Part shown: piece after piece, positions 51,204 to 60,472 of the stretch
How the letters are laid out: the number at the start of each line of letters is the position of its first letter
Position numbering within the stretch: position 1 is the first letter of the stretch
NCBI RefSeq assembly: GCF_900142825.1
Contig: NZ_FRCH01000003.1
Span: 124,001-188,000, forward strand
DNA from: Rhodanobacter sp. OK091
Lineage (GTDB): Bacteria > Pseudomonadota > Gammaproteobacteria > Xanthomonadales > Rhodanobacteraceae
Direction of reading: 5' to 3'
Length of the DNA stretch: 64,000 nucleotides
Translations under genes and position numbers: made by a program
Notes under the pieces: model-generated
What the model saw: only the letters and a program-made list of their open reading frames with translations
Told to the model about the DNA's origin: nothing
The model's database searches: none

Positions 51204-52325
51204 TCAGCTTTGCAGTATGTGTTTGTATGCGTCGAGTGTCTCACGAGCGCACTTTTCCCAGGAAAAGAGCTTGATCCGCTCATGTCCAAGAGCAGCTAAT
51301 TGCCGCAAGCGGTCTGGTGACGATAGAACTTGCTCAAGAGCTTCACGCAAGCCCTCAGGGTCATGGGGATCGAACAGTTCAGCAGCGTCTCCCACAACCT
51401 CCGGCATGGAGCTCGTGTTCGAGCAGACAACCGGGCAGCCAAATGACATGGCTTCCAAGGGTGGGATGCCGAAACCCTCGTATTTTGAAGGGTAGACGAA
51501 CGCAGATGCGGATACGTATAGCGAAGATAGTAAACTGTCGCAGCCGGAGAGAAAGACGACCTTTCCCGGCTTGATTCCAAGCGAATGAATCAATGACGAT
51601 TCGCGCGATGTGACGCTGCCACCACCAAAACAGACTAGTGAGAATTCAGCATGCAGGTTCGATCGCGAATAGGCCTCAAGGAGGCCTTCGAAATTCTTAT
51701 AGCCCCCTCTCGCACCGACGTAGAGCAGGTAGGGAGCTTCGGGTACCAGTGACGGCGAGGACCGTGGATTAGTTATCAAGGAATAGCCGAGATGTACTAC
51801 CGACGTCTTCTCGATCGGTATGTTGGTTGCTTCAATCAAATCATGGCGAGTGTTTTCGGATATGCAGATGATGTGATCGGCGCGCTGCAAGGCAGATCGT
51901 TTGGCTCGATGTGTCACATCGTAGCGAGAAAACAAATCGGGAAATCGTTCGTGGATCATGTCGTATACAGTGATGACGCGCTTTGCTGATCGAGGTGCGC
52001 AATCGAGCATGGAGTAATACGTTTCGTGAAAAATATCCGTATTACGCTTTGTGCGATTTCGTAAACAAGTTACCGATACATTTACAAATTTTACCGCTAG
52101 CTTCGTAAATTTGTTGGGGGAAAATTTCGTTCCGTTGACAGCTGTGGCCTTCGACGACCCTATATATTCGTTTACATATAGTGGAGCGAATATTTCCACG
52201 TAGTCACCATCAATTGATGGAATGATACTCGCGATTTCATGGAAGTATCGCGATATACCGCCATATCTTTGCTTGCTGAAGATCTGGTAGTCATAGGTAA
52301 TGCGCATATGATTTTTCGTCGCCAT
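51204..52325 (-). CDS. GT4 family glycosyltransferase
   Basis: A 373-residue GT-B enzyme. Recognisable are YGGISRYFHEIAS in the N-terminal domain, ADHIICISENTRHDLI, LLYVGARGGYKNFEGLLEAY at the domain switch and the retaining-GT4 motif YPSKYEGFGIPPLEAMSFGCPVV with its two Glu residues. YGGISRY and EGFGIPPLEAM are typical of mannosyl/fucosyl-type transferases of LPS loci. The coding sequence is visibly A+T-rich. ATG at 52325 or 52307; neither has a clear ribosome site. Confidence 0.9.
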   Translation of the reverse strand: MATKNHMRITYDYQIFSKQRYGGISRYFHEIASIIPSIDGDYVEIFAPLYVNEYIGSSKATAVNGTKFSPNKFTKLAVKFVNVSVTCLRNRTKRNTDIFHETYYSMLDCAPRSAKRVITVYDMIHERFPDLFSRYDVTHRAKRSALQRADHIICISENTRHDLIEATNIPIEKTSVVHLGYSLITNPRSSPSLVPEAPYLLYVGARGGYKNFEGLLEAYSRSNLHAEFSLVCFGGGSVTSRESSLIHSLGIKPGKVVFLSGCDSLLSSLYVSASAFVYPSKYEGFGIPPLEAMSFGCPVVCSNTSSMPEVVGDAAELFDPHDPEGLREALEQVLSSPDRLRQLAALGHERIKLFSWEKCARETLDAYKHILQS

Positions 52326-52350
52326 TATTGTTCTGGTGAACGGCTCATCT

Positions 52351-53238
52351 TCATGAGCTCATCGATCTTCGAAGTCGACGTAATTCATGAACTATCTGTG
52401 TTTTGAATGCAATCGCGTTAATTCGAATCAATGTTACAAATATCCTCACTTTACTGCGCGCGCTGGCTTTTGCGAAAAGTTGAATGACATGTTTCGAAAA
52501 ATCAAAAAACGGTAGGATCCAATGTATCGGTCGTGTTCGATACCGATAAAAGATGGTCAGACTGTTACTTATGCCATGCTTTCCTAGCTCAACATATCCG
52601 GATTCGAGTCGATGGCTCTTCCCCTCGCTTAATGCTTTCAGGACTAGTAACCAGTCTGCGCCGAGGAAGCTATCTGGTTTGACAAGCCATGATCGAAGGA
52701 CTCGGTACCGAAACAGCGAATAGAATCGGGCATTCGAATGCCAGCAATCGAAAAAGCTAAGAATCCTATCGTAGGGGTCGTCTTCGGTGCTGGATTGGTC
52801 GCCCATCGTGATGGAATTAAAGTTGGAGCCTTTAAACCTCGTTGGGCAGGTTGCAGCAATGTAGTCGGGATGGCTGGCCAAGAATCGCAGAGTCAGTTCC
52901 AGAAAATCTGATGAGCGCGTATCGTCTGCTGCTGCCCAACAAAAATAATCGCATGCAGACGCTGCAAGTACAAAGCTGAAATTTTCTTCGGCGCCGAGAT
53001 TGTATGGCTGTCTTATGTAGGTGAGTCGTGCATCGCGATTTGCGAACTCCCTGCAAATATCGGCGGTACGGTCGGTAGACGCATTATCGGAAATAATGAG
53101 TCGAAATTTGTGGAAGCTTTGATTAAGAATAGATTGGATCGCGGCTGCGACGGTGCGCTCGCCGTTGTACACCGGCATTCCTACAATTACTCGCGGGTGT
53201 TGTGATGACTGCAGGAAGGCAGTTTGGTCTGTGGTCAT
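52351..53238 (-). CDS. GT2 family glycosyltransferase
   Basis: A 295-residue inverting GT-A transferase. Motifs are VIVGMPVYNGERTVAAAI, the nucleotide-binding ISDNASTDRT, and the metal-binding segment CWAAADD, followed by SFLGADWLLVL. It lacks membrane helices. The start at 53238 overlaps the flippase stop by ATGA. A+T-rich like its neighbours. Sugar specificity cannot be told. Confidence 0.9.
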   Translation of the reverse strand: MTTDQTAFLQSSQHPRVIVGMPVYNGERTVAAAIQSILNQSFHKFRLIISDNASTDRTADICREFANRDARLTYIRQPYNLGAEENFSFVLAASACDYFCWAAADDTRSSDFLELTLRFLASHPDYIAATCPTRFKGSNFNSITMGDQSSTEDDPYDRILSFFDCWHSNARFYSLFRYRVLRSWLVKPDSFLGADWLLVLKALSEGKSHRLESGYVELGKHGISNSLTIFYRYRTRPIHWILPFFDFSKHVIQLFAKASARSKVRIFVTLIRINAIAFKTQIVHELRRLRRSMSS

Positions 53239-54725
53239 GTGAAGGTCTTCACGTGCGTCAGTTTCCAGCCAGACATCCACGCGCAGGCAAGATAAGAAGC
53301 GATCAGCGAGGAGGCGGCTAAGGCGGCAATTCCAACTCGATCTTCAAAGAAGGTCGATATCGAGTAAAACACAACTGTTATCGTAGTAACGAGGATGATT
53401 GGCTTCACCACCGCGGCGATACCCCAAGGCCGTCTGGCTTCAGTTAGTAGTGTTCTATACATGAGTGGGGCGGCGAATAACATGTAGCCGAGATTGAGTA
53501 GCAGCCATGGTAGTGCAGCCCCCGGTAGCGAATAGCGTTCAGCAAGGCACACGGTCATTGGCACTACAAGTACGCTTGCTATGATGTTTTGCACCAACGG
53601 GATCTTAGTTCTTCCCTGAGCAAGTTGGAGCGCATACGGGAAATGCATCAGAGCGTTGAACATCGTTCCTATACTTATGAAGGCTAGCGGCAGATGCGCG
53701 GCAGCTGCCAGGTTTGGGTCGCCCGTCCAAAATAGAAGAAGGTCCTTCCCGAAAAAGGCGATCCATAGGGATAGTGGGACGACTGCAGTAGCCATCAGGC
53801 TGGCGCCCCTCATGTAGTCGTGTAGTAGTTTGCTCGCTGAATCAGCACGAGAGACTAATTGTGTAATATGTGGGTAGTAGGCGTTAAAAATCGGCCCAGT
53901 CAACCGTAGCGCCACTGTTCCTGCGGTCCACGCAACCATGTAAAACCCGAAATACTGAAGTGGCAGGACTTTGGATAGAACAATTTTGTCTGTTTGCGTC
54001 AGTAATAGCGCCAATACATTTATGGCGCCCACACCGGCTGTAAACCGTCCAGTTCTGCGTAGCGAAGCCAACTTGAAGCGAGGTGTCGCCCGAGCGTCGG
54101 CCGAACGCCAGGTTGCGACGTACAACGCGACCAGAGTGAGGATGCCTACAATACATTGCCAGGCAAAAAAGGCCGCTACGGTGGGCGACAGAATCCAGAG
54201 CACGATTACCGCTCCCAATGCCCTGGCTGTAGTCGCAGCTGCAACGATGACATTCAAACGTACCTGTCGTTGCTGCCCTACCATGCTCCCAGAGTAGAAG
54301 GCGACGGGGAACTGCAGCACAACAGCAGCGCCCATGAGTCGCAACGCATCTGTGGTCGTTTCAACCTTTGCAGGCGAAATTTTCATCCAGTCGGCGGCGA
54401 TAAAGGGCGCGAGTAGGGCTACAACTAGGCCAGCAATGGCTGCTATTCCCCAAAAGATAGTTTCGATTGTTCTAAGGGTGGTTAGTAACTGCTCTCGCTG
54501 GATGCCTTCAACTTGGTTGAGAGTTGCCGACTCCCTCGTTACGGTGGCACCAAGGCCACCATCCAATATGGCGAGGGTTGCGCAGAGCGTGGCAAAAAAT
54601 CCGATGAGACCATACCCCTCGGCGCCCACGAAGTGTAGATAGAGCGGCACCACGATAAGAGACGTCAAAGCCGACCATCCTTGGCCCAAGGCGTTGGCTG
54701 TGAGGTTCCTCTTTATCTGATGCAC
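53235..54725 (-). CDS. wzx: Wzx-like polysaccharide flippase
   Basis: A 496-residue membrane protein with about 14 hydrophobic helices, in the MOP (MATE-like) exporter superfamily. The N-terminus NLTANALGQGWSALTSLIVVPLYLHFVGAEGYG is of the Wzx/PST type. It should flip lipid-linked repeat units from the cytoplasmic to the periplasmic face. No polymerase (Wzy) is recognised in the window. It is 148 bases after the CmcI-like gene and overlaps the next glycosyltransferase. Confidence 0.9.
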   Translation of the reverse strand: MHQIKRNLTANALGQGWSALTSLIVVPLYLHFVGAEGYGLIGFFATLCATLAILDGGLGATVTRESATLNQVEGIQREQLLTTLRTIETIFWGIAAIAGLVVALLAPFIAADWMKISPAKVETTTDALRLMGAAVVLQFPVAFYSGSMVGQQRQVRLNVIVAAATTARALGAVIVLWILSPTVAAFFAWQCIVGILTLVALYVATWRSADARATPRFKLASLRRTGRFTAGVGAINVLALLLTQTDKIVLSKVLPLQYFGFYMVAWTAGTVALRLTGPIFNAYYPHITQLVSRADSASKLLHDYMRGASLMATAVVPLSLWIAFFGKDLLLFWTGDPNLAAAAHLPLAFISIGTMFNALMHFPYALQLAQGRTKIPLVQNIIASVLVVPMTVCLAERYSLPGAALPWLLLNLGYMLFAAPLMYRTLLTEARRPWGIAAVVKPIILVTTITVVFYSISTFFEDRVGIAALAASSLIASYLACAWMSGWKLTHVKTFT

Positions 54726-54873
54726 TGTGCAAACCCTATTGCTGTGCTTGTCGAGGTCATCAAGGTATGACTGCGCTCAACGCGCGACTTTGGGGCCACG
54801 AGGTGTCATCCGCGGAATGCCGCAGTGACGATGGGCTGAACTGAGTACGTTACCTTACGTTTTGGTTCTTGAT

Positions 54874-55602
54874 TTACTCCACCCGGCGCAGGTAGCCACT
54901 GGGTGCGACGGTGATGAGGATCTTGGCTTCGATGTCGTCGTCGACGACGAAATTCGAATGCTCGGCTAGGAACGCTCGGGTTGCAGTTTTTGGGTTGTTG
55001 CCGGTGTCCCATGGGCGATCTGGGTAGAGATTCGCCGGCATATCCTCGATGACAGTGTCGAACACCACACAATAGCTCCCCAGCGCGACCAGTGGTGCAT
55101 AGGCGTGCAGCTCGGCAAGTACATGATCGTGTGTATGGTTTGAGTCAAGCACGACAAGCACCTTCTTGTTCTCGGCGATTGCTTTGACCTGTGCGATCAT
55201 TTCCGGCGAGGTGCTCGATCCCTCTAGCATTGTGATGCGCTTGAACATGGGATGTGTCTCAATAGCTTCGCGGTTGTGAGTGCGGATATCGATATCGATG
55301 CCAAGAACCTCGCCCTTACCAATTAACTCGCAGATTGACGCGTAAAACACCAAGGACCCACCGTGGGCGATACCCGTTTCCACAATCAGGTCGGGCTGTA
55401 CCCGCCAGAGGATTTCCTGCATCGCAATCATGTCTTGCGGGTATTGGATAATCGGGCGGCCCATCCAGCGGAAATTGTAGGAATATCGATGAGGAATTGA
55501 TTTCGACATCCAGTCAATGGACTGCTTTCTCAATTCATCGTCCTGTTTTAAATTGTTGACGTTGCGTGCCACGGATTCTTCAAATTCAGATACTGGGTTC
55601 AT
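54874..55602 (-). CDS. CmcI-like SAM-dependent O-methyltransferase
   Basis: A 242-residue protein of the CmcI (cephalosporin hydroxylase-named, Rossmann methyltransferase) family. The SAM site is IVETGIAHGGSLVFYAS, followed by VLGIDIDIRTHN, and the metal/active-site segment VLDSNHTHDHVLAEL. WRVQPDLIVETGIAHGGS and YCVVFDTVIEDMP are typical of family members that O-methylate sugars in surface polysaccharides. It is 62 bases after a second methyltransferase. Confidence 0.87.
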   Translation of the reverse strand: MNPVSEFEESVARNVNNLKQDDELRKQSIDWMSKSIPHRYSYNFRWMGRPIIQYPQDMIAMQEILWRVQPDLIVETGIAHGGSLVFYASICELIGKGEVLGIDIDIRTHNREAIETHPMFKRITMLEGSSTSPEMIAQVKAIAENKKVLVVLDSNHTHDHVLAELHAYAPLVALGSYCVVFDTVIEDMPANLYPDRPWDTGNNPKTATRAFLAEHSNFVVDDDIEAKILITVAPSGYLRRVE

Positions 55603-55664
55603 ACTTTGGCTCGCTCAAGTTTTTTATGGTTTGCTTTTGTCGACTTACTCGTTTAACTGACAGA

Positions 55665-56747
55665 TTATATTTGTTGATCCACGGCGGTGTAATTGGGGCC
55701 TGGGCCGCCCATCTCGCGGATCTCAGAAAGATAATTCGAGTTCATCACAAAAATGTTAGGGGTGTCGCCCAACTGAGAGAGCGCATCACTCGGTGGGAGT
55801 ACTGGCAACCCGCTACCAGCCAGAAACTGGCTATGTTTCGCGGGATTGATATCAATTGCCGCGTGTAGAGTGGCGCCGCGAAGTTGCATATGGTGCGAGA
55901 ACATGACGCCCTTGGCAGCGGAACCCCAGATTGCGTTGTAGGCGCCGATGCTTGCAATTTGCGCGCAGCGGTCTAGGGTGTCAAAAAAGTCGTCGGGGAT
56001 ATATGCCCGTGGTGGCACGCCTAGAGATGTTGCTGCAGGGTCTCGCAGAGAATGTAGATCGGCAACCACGTAAATGTACTGACCGCCAAATAGCGGGCCG
56101 GCCTCGAGTACGCGACCGAACATTCGATGGAAGTCAGTAAGACGGAAGTAGTTTACGTGTTCATAGAACACGTCAAACCAAGCCCTGCGACGTAGAATCC
56201 ACTCTAGACAGGGCACTTCGATGTAGATCAGGCCACTGCCGCTTCCGTTGCTGTTTGCTCGCCTCACTAGGTCGAGAAACTCCAATGGTGATGGAATGTG
56301 TTCGAGCACGTGGCGCATCACGATTGCGTCGGCGCGAATGCTTAGACCGGGTTTGAAGTGTTCGCGGACAATGTATTCCGAATTTCCTTCGTAGGCGGGG
56401 TCTATTCCATGTGCGTCGTGATTGGCAGCGCGCAGCAGCTCTAGAAATGTGCCTTTGCCACAGCCGATTTCAAGGATGCGCATCGCATCGAACTGGCGGC
56501 TTATTACGTCGAGCACCTGCGTGATATGTGCCTGGAACGCCAGCGAATGGCCTTGCTCATTTTGATAGCTTCCGTCATAGCTGAGAAGATTGGCGTCAAA
56601 CGCGCTGTTATGTACCAATCCGCTGGCCGCATCTTGAGTCAATATCACATCGCCGCGTGGGCAAGCACACGCCTCGCTTGCGGTCCCAAACATCTTGTTT
56701 TGGTAGACCGGAATTCCTTCTAGACGTAGTAGCTCATGCACGCTCAT
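55665..56747 (-). CDS. class I SAM methyltransferase with C-terminal SDR-like domain
   Basis: A 360-residue methyltransferase related to the C-methyltransferase gene at 57583 but more divergent. SAM motif I is ILEIGCGKGTFLELL, post-motif DAIVMRHVLEHIPSP and FYEHVNYFRL (compared with YHEHFSYFSL in the TylC3-like protein). The N-terminal Zn-ligand cysteines are reduced to CACP. The C-terminal part IWGSAAKGVMFSHHMQL resembles the nucleotide-binding domain of that family. It may modify a sugar or another moiety. The start overlaps the reductase stop by ATGA. Confidence 0.85.
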   Translation of the reverse strand: MSVHELLRLEGIPVYQNKMFGTASEACACPRGDVILTQDAASGLVHNSAFDANLLSYDGSYQNEQGHSLAFQAHITQVLDVISRQFDAMRILEIGCGKGTFLELLRAANHDAHGIDPAYEGNSEYIVREHFKPGLSIRADAIVMRHVLEHIPSPLEFLDLVRRANSNGSGSGLIYIEVPCLEWILRRRAWFDVFYEHVNYFRLTDFHRMFGRVLEAGPLFGGQYIYVVADLHSLRDPAATSLGVPPRAYIPDDFFDTLDRCAQIASIGAYNAIWGSAAKGVMFSHHMQLRGATLHAAIDINPAKHSQFLAGSGLPVLPPSDALSQLGDTPNIFVMNSNYLSEIREMGGPGPNYTAVDQQI

Positions 56748-57580
56748 ATTGACCTCAACAGGGAATTTAGTCGCAGCGTGCTTCCCCAGAATGCGAACGG
56801 CTCATAATCAGGATAAGAATACACGCCAAGGTTCAGCGTGATATCAGTATGCCAAGTTTGTAGCCAGTCGCGTACGGTATCGGCGACTGTTCTGGGCTGA
56901 CCGCTACAGATGTTGATGGTGCCCGCATTGGCATAGTTGAGAATCACCGCGACGATGCGTGCAGCTGCAGTTTCGATGGGAAGAAAGTCGCGAACTTGAT
57001 CACCGATCGACATGTCGAAACTGCTCTTGCCAGCCGCCACGGCTGCGCGTAATTGTGGGTACAGCGAAGTCGCCGCTTGTCCAGGTCCATAAACATAGAA
57101 AAGTCGTAACCAGCTCAGGCCGAAGTCGTGAGTGGCTTGCAGTTCCTGTAGATGCTGGTGTAACCGATGTTTAGCTTCACCGTAGGACGTAGTCGGCAAC
57201 GCCGCCGTCGCTTCGCTGAGCTCCCCCGACTGCAAACCGTATTCGAGGCAGGTGCCAGTAACTATCAGCCGCGTCAGGCCGGCATCGATACAGGCGTCAA
57301 GGAATGCTGTGTGACGCGGGAGTTCTTTATTGAGATGATCGCTCGAACCGTAATTGGGCAGCCCACCCCAAGCCAAGTGCAGGAGCGCGTCCGGACGGCC
57401 CATGCGTACGAATGGATTGGTGCCGGTGCTACCGATATCTGCTACCAGCGGTGTCACGGTAGAACTTATCGGCGGATCGGGATGCCGTGAGATCGCGATC
57501 ACCTCGGCACCCCGGTGTACTAGCTCGCGCACTACGTGGCGGCCAATGAAGCCACTCGCACCGGTGACCGCAACGCGCAC
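56744..57580 (-). CDS. NAD-dependent epimerase/4-ketoreductase
   Basis: A 278-residue extended SDR. The dinucleotide fold is VAVTGASGFIGRHVV, the catalytic YxxxK is TTSYGEAKHRL, and LIVTGTCLEYG carries the catalytic Thr/Ser. It fits a reductase for a 4-keto-6-deoxy sugar nucleotide as the last step of the CDP-sugar pathway. The GTG start at 57580 follows the methyltransferase stop by two bases, with a GGAAG ribosome site inside the upstream gene. Specificity is inferred from context only. Confidence 0.86.
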   Translation of the reverse strand: MRVAVTGASGFIGRHVVRELVHRGAEVIAISRHPDPPISSTVTPLVADIGSTGTNPFVRMGRPDALLHLAWGGLPNYGSSDHLNKELPRHTAFLDACIDAGLTRLIVTGTCLEYGLQSGELSEATAALPTTSYGEAKHRLHQHLQELQATHDFGLSWLRLFYVYGPGQAATSLYPQLRAAVAAGKSSFDMSIGDQVRDFLPIETAAARIVAVILNYANAGTINICSGQPRTVADTVRDWLQTWHTDITLNLGVYSYPDYEPFAFWGSTLRLNSLLRSI

Positions 57581-57582
57581 GG

Positions 57583-58821
57583 TCAGCCGACTTCCATCGT
57601 CGGTACGGCTGTCGCGAAGCGACCACCCCACTCGCGAATATAGGTCAGTTGTTCGGTAACCTCCTGGCATAGGTTCCATGGCAGGATTAGCACAATATCG
57701 GGCTGATCGGCTCGCAGATTCTCCTCGGCGACCACCGGAATCCGCGAGCCGGGCAGGTAGCGGCCCTGCTTGTGCGGTGAAGCGTCGACCACGTAAGGCA
57801 GCAGGTCCGAACGCACGCCGGCGTAGTTGAGCAGCGTGTTGCCCTTCGCGGCGGCGCCGTAACCGACGACCTTTCGGCCATCGCGTTGTTGCTGCAATAG
57901 AAAGCTGAGCAATTCGTTCTTGACGGCATTGGCGCGAGCCTGGAAGCCGCGGTAATAGTTCATCTCGAGCATGCCAGCGGCAACTTCGGCGGCCAACGCA
58001 GCAGCGACTGCGGGAGTGTCGCTGTGATCGCTGCCGCTGTGCGCGGCCCATATTCGAAGTGAACCACCGTGGGTTGGCAACGTCTCAACATCCCAGATGT
58101 GCAGGCCGTGTGCGGCGAACACTGTGCGAATGGTGTGCAGCGAGAAATAGGAGAAGTGTTCGTGATAAATGGTGTCGAATTGGCACCGCTCGACTAACTG
58201 TTGCAAGTGCGGAACCTCAACCGTGACGACACCTTGCGGTGCCAGCGCACAGGCCAACCCGGCGACGAAGTCGTTTAGATTGGGGACGTGGGCAAGCACG
58301 TTGTTGGCCACGATCAAATCCGCACGACGGCGCTGGGCCACCAAGCGGCCTGCGAAATCGAGCCCGAAGAACTCGACAATTGTATCGATGCCTTTTGCTC
58401 GCGCGGCGCTTGCGGTACCCGTAGTCGGCTCAATACCGACGCAGGGGATACCGCGTGCAGCAACGTATTGCAGCAGGTAACCATCGTTGGATGCGATTTC
58501 GACGACTAGGCTGCCACTGTTGAGGCCGAGCCTTGATGTGGCTTTTTCGACGTAGAGCTCAGCATGGGCCAGCCATGAGCGCGAATACGATGAAAAGTAC
58601 ACATAGTCGGGAGCAAACAGCGCCGTGTGCGACTGAACCTCGTCGACTTGTACCAGCAGGCAGCGCGGGCAAGTACGCAGCTTCAGCGGAAAATACAGCT
58701 CGGGCGCTGACAACGCGTTGGCAGTAAGGAATGCGTTGGAAGGTGGCGCGGTGCCCAGGTCCAGAAACACGTTGTCGAGCAGCGCGTCATCGAGTGGGGT
58801 CGCGCAGTGGCGACATTTCAT
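57583..58821 (-). CDS. TylC3-type deoxysugar C-methyltransferase
   Basis: A 412-residue enzyme with three parts: an N-terminal zinc module (CRHCATPL, CPRCLLVQ), a SAM-binding core (VVEIASNDGYLL) and a C-terminal SDR-like domain (GYGAAAKGNTLLNY). The active-site His-Glu-His motif YHEHFSYFSL is the hallmark of the TylC3/NovU group, which C3- or C5-methylates 4-keto-6-deoxy-sugar nucleotides. The surrounding pathway makes CDP-4-keto-6-deoxyglucose, the likely substrate source. It overlaps the RmlC-like gene by four bases. Confidence 0.9.
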   Translation of the reverse strand: MKCRHCATPLDDALLDNVFLDLGTAPPSNAFLTANALSAPELYFPLKLRTCPRCLLVQVDEVQSHTALFAPDYVYFSSYSRSWLAHAELYVEKATSRLGLNSGSLVVEIASNDGYLLQYVAARGIPCVGIEPTTGTASAARAKGIDTIVEFFGLDFAGRLVAQRRRADLIVANNVLAHVPNLNDFVAGLACALAPQGVVTVEVPHLQQLVERCQFDTIYHEHFSYFSLHTIRTVFAAHGLHIWDVETLPTHGGSLRIWAAHSGSDHSDTPAVAAALAAEVAAGMLEMNYYRGFQARANAVKNELLSFLLQQQRDGRKVVGYGAAAKGNTLLNYAGVRSDLLPYVVDASPHKQGRYLPGSRIPVVAEENLRADQPDIVLILPWNLCQEVTEQLTYIREWGGRFATAVPTMEVG

Positions 58822-59378
58822 GCGTGGATTCCTGCAAAGTCATCGTCGATCAGTGGTGCCGAGTGGTCTTTGGCCGAGATGTGAAGCACCGGTAGCGGCC
58901 ACACGATAGCCAGTGCTGGGTCGTCATGGCGCAGTGTACCTTCGTGTTCGCGGCTCCACCGTGCGGTGTGCATGTAAATCAGTTGTACATCATCGCTTAG
59001 CGCCTGGAAGCCATGGGCAAATCCCTCGGGGATGAATACTTGCAGTGACGCATTGGCGTCGAGTTCAACGGCGTGCCAATGCAGATAAGTCGCTGAGCTG
59101 ACGCGTAGATCCACCGCGACATCGAATACTCGCCCGCGTACGCAGCGGATGAGCTTGGCCTCGGCGGCAGGAGGGCGCTGGAAGTGCATGCCGCGTACGG
59201 TGCCACGCTGTTGGGTGATCGAGAGATTGATCTGCGGAAAATGCAGGTCGGGCCGAAGGATTGCGAGTTCATCTTCACAGAACGCGCGCACGAAACTGCC
59301 GCGCTCGTCAATGATCGGTGCGGTCTCGATCACTGTTAATCCGGCCAGTGAGGTCGGCAGCAGCTTCATCGCACTCAT
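58818..59378 (-). CDS. RmlC-like sugar-nucleotide epimerase (CDP branch)
   Basis: A 186-residue cupin of the dTDP-4-dehydrorhamnose 3,5-epimerase family, usual length. Catalytic features are the His in RGMHFQRPP, FDVAVDLR, IPEGFAHGFQALSD and the Tyr in LIYMHTARW. Because it is embedded between rfbG and a C-methyltransferase and no dTDP-rhamnose genes are adjacent, it more likely epimerises CDP-4-keto-6-deoxy-hexose at C5 or C3. The start at 59378 overlaps the rfbG stop (ATGA). Confidence 0.9.
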   Translation of the reverse strand: MSAMKLLPTSLAGLTVIETAPIIDERGSFVRAFCEDELAILRPDLHFPQINLSITQQRGTVRGMHFQRPPAAEAKLIRCVRGRVFDVAVDLRVSSATYLHWHAVELDANASLQVFIPEGFAHGFQALSDDVQLIYMHTARWSREHEGTLRHDDPALAIVWPLPVLHISAKDHSAPLIDDDFAGIHA

Positions 59379-60472
59379 GATCGGCCGGCCCACTCGATCC
59401 CAGCGGCACGCGCATCGGTTATGTAATCGCGCAAGTCGTTTTTGCTGCACAGTTCGCCGTTCTGGTGGAACGCGCGATACCAATCCACCGTGCGTGCCAC
59501 CGTTGTCGCTGCATTCCACACTGGGTACCAGCCCAGTTCGTGTGCGGCCTTGCTGCAGTCCAGTCGCAGCGTCGAGGCCTCGTGTGGATGCGGGCCGGGG
59601 CTGGGTTCAACAAGTACGCTGGGCCAGCGTTCCCGCATGCGTGCAACCAGTGTGGCGACAGGGACGGTCGCGTCGTCAGCGGGACCGAAATTCCATGGGC
59701 CTTCGACCGGCTCGCCAGCGAGCAGGCCTTGGCCGAGCCGCAGATAACCGGATAACGGTTCAAGCACATGCTGCCAAGGACGCACTGCGTCCGGATTGCG
59801 AAGTCGCAGTGGTGTATTTGCAACTGCGGCGCGGACCAGGTCGGACACTAGCCGATCCTCGGACCAGTCACCGCCACCGATCACGTTGCCGGCGCGTGCG
59901 GTCGCGATGCATGCTCCACCGTTTCCGACGCTGTGGAAGTAGCTTTTTCGGTAGCAATCGGAAACGAGTTCTGCGCACGCCTTGGACGTGCTGTAGGGGT
60001 CGTGGCCGCCGAGCGGACATGCTTCGTTGTAGCCGTTGTCGGTCGGTTGGTCGAGATAAACCTTATCGGTGGTTACATTGACCACCGCGCGCGTTGATGT
60101 GCACGCACGCGCTGCTTCAAGCAAGTTGATCAAGCCCATCACATTGGTTGCGAATGTCTCGACGGGTTCGGCATAACTGCGGCGCACCAGTGGTTTCGCT
60201 GCCAGATGGAAAATGACTTCTGGCTGATACTGTTCCAATACGCGGCGTACGGCATCTGCGTTGCGCAGGTCCACGCGATGATCGGTAACATCATCGAGTC
60301 CGAGCAAGTCCCAGTGTGCGGGAGTCGTAATGGGATCGAGCGCCAGCCCAGCGACGTGCGCGCCCAGTTCGCGCAGCCAAAGCGCCAGCCAAGATCCCTT
60401 GAAGCCGGTATGGCCGGTGACCAAGACGCGACGGCCGGCATACGCACCGCCGAAGAGTGTGTTCAAGGCCAT
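59375..60472 (-). CDS. rfbG: CDP-glucose 4,6-dehydratase
   Basis: A 365-residue extended SDR that converts CDP-glucose to CDP-4-keto-6-deoxyglucose. Motifs are [18 protein letters not shown], the catalytic Thr-Asp-Lys in NVTTDKVYL, YxxxK in [12 protein letters not shown] and the [14 protein letters not shown] segment typical of RfbG/DdhB. ATG at 60472 overlaps the rfbF stop. The ribosome site GGAAGG is very close to this ATG, so a slightly later start cannot be ruled out. Confidence 0.93.
   Translation of the reverse strand: MALNTLFGGAYAGRRVLVTGHTGFKGSWLALWLRELGAHVAGLALDPITTPAHWDLLGLDDVTDHRVDLRNADAVRRVLEQYQPEVIFHLAAKPLVRRSYAEPVETFATNVMGLINLLEAARACTSTRAVVNVTTDKVYLDQPTDNGYNEACPLGGHDPYSTSKACAELVSDCYRKSYFHSVGNGGACIATARAGNVIGGGDWSEDRLVSDLVRAAVANTPLRLRNPDAVRPWQHVLEPLSGYLRLGQGLLAGEPVEGPWNFGPADDATVPVATLVARMRERWPSVLVEPSPGPHPHEASTLRLDCSKAAHELGWYPVWNAATTVARTVDWYRAFHQNGELCSKNDLRDYITDARAAGIEWAGRS

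Noticed and set aside
58818..59378. Loss of the catalytic Tyr in the RmlC-like enzyme
   Set aside because: On comparison the Tyr in LIYMHTARW aligns with the Tyr of YKTTDFW-type sequences, so the acid residue is probably present.
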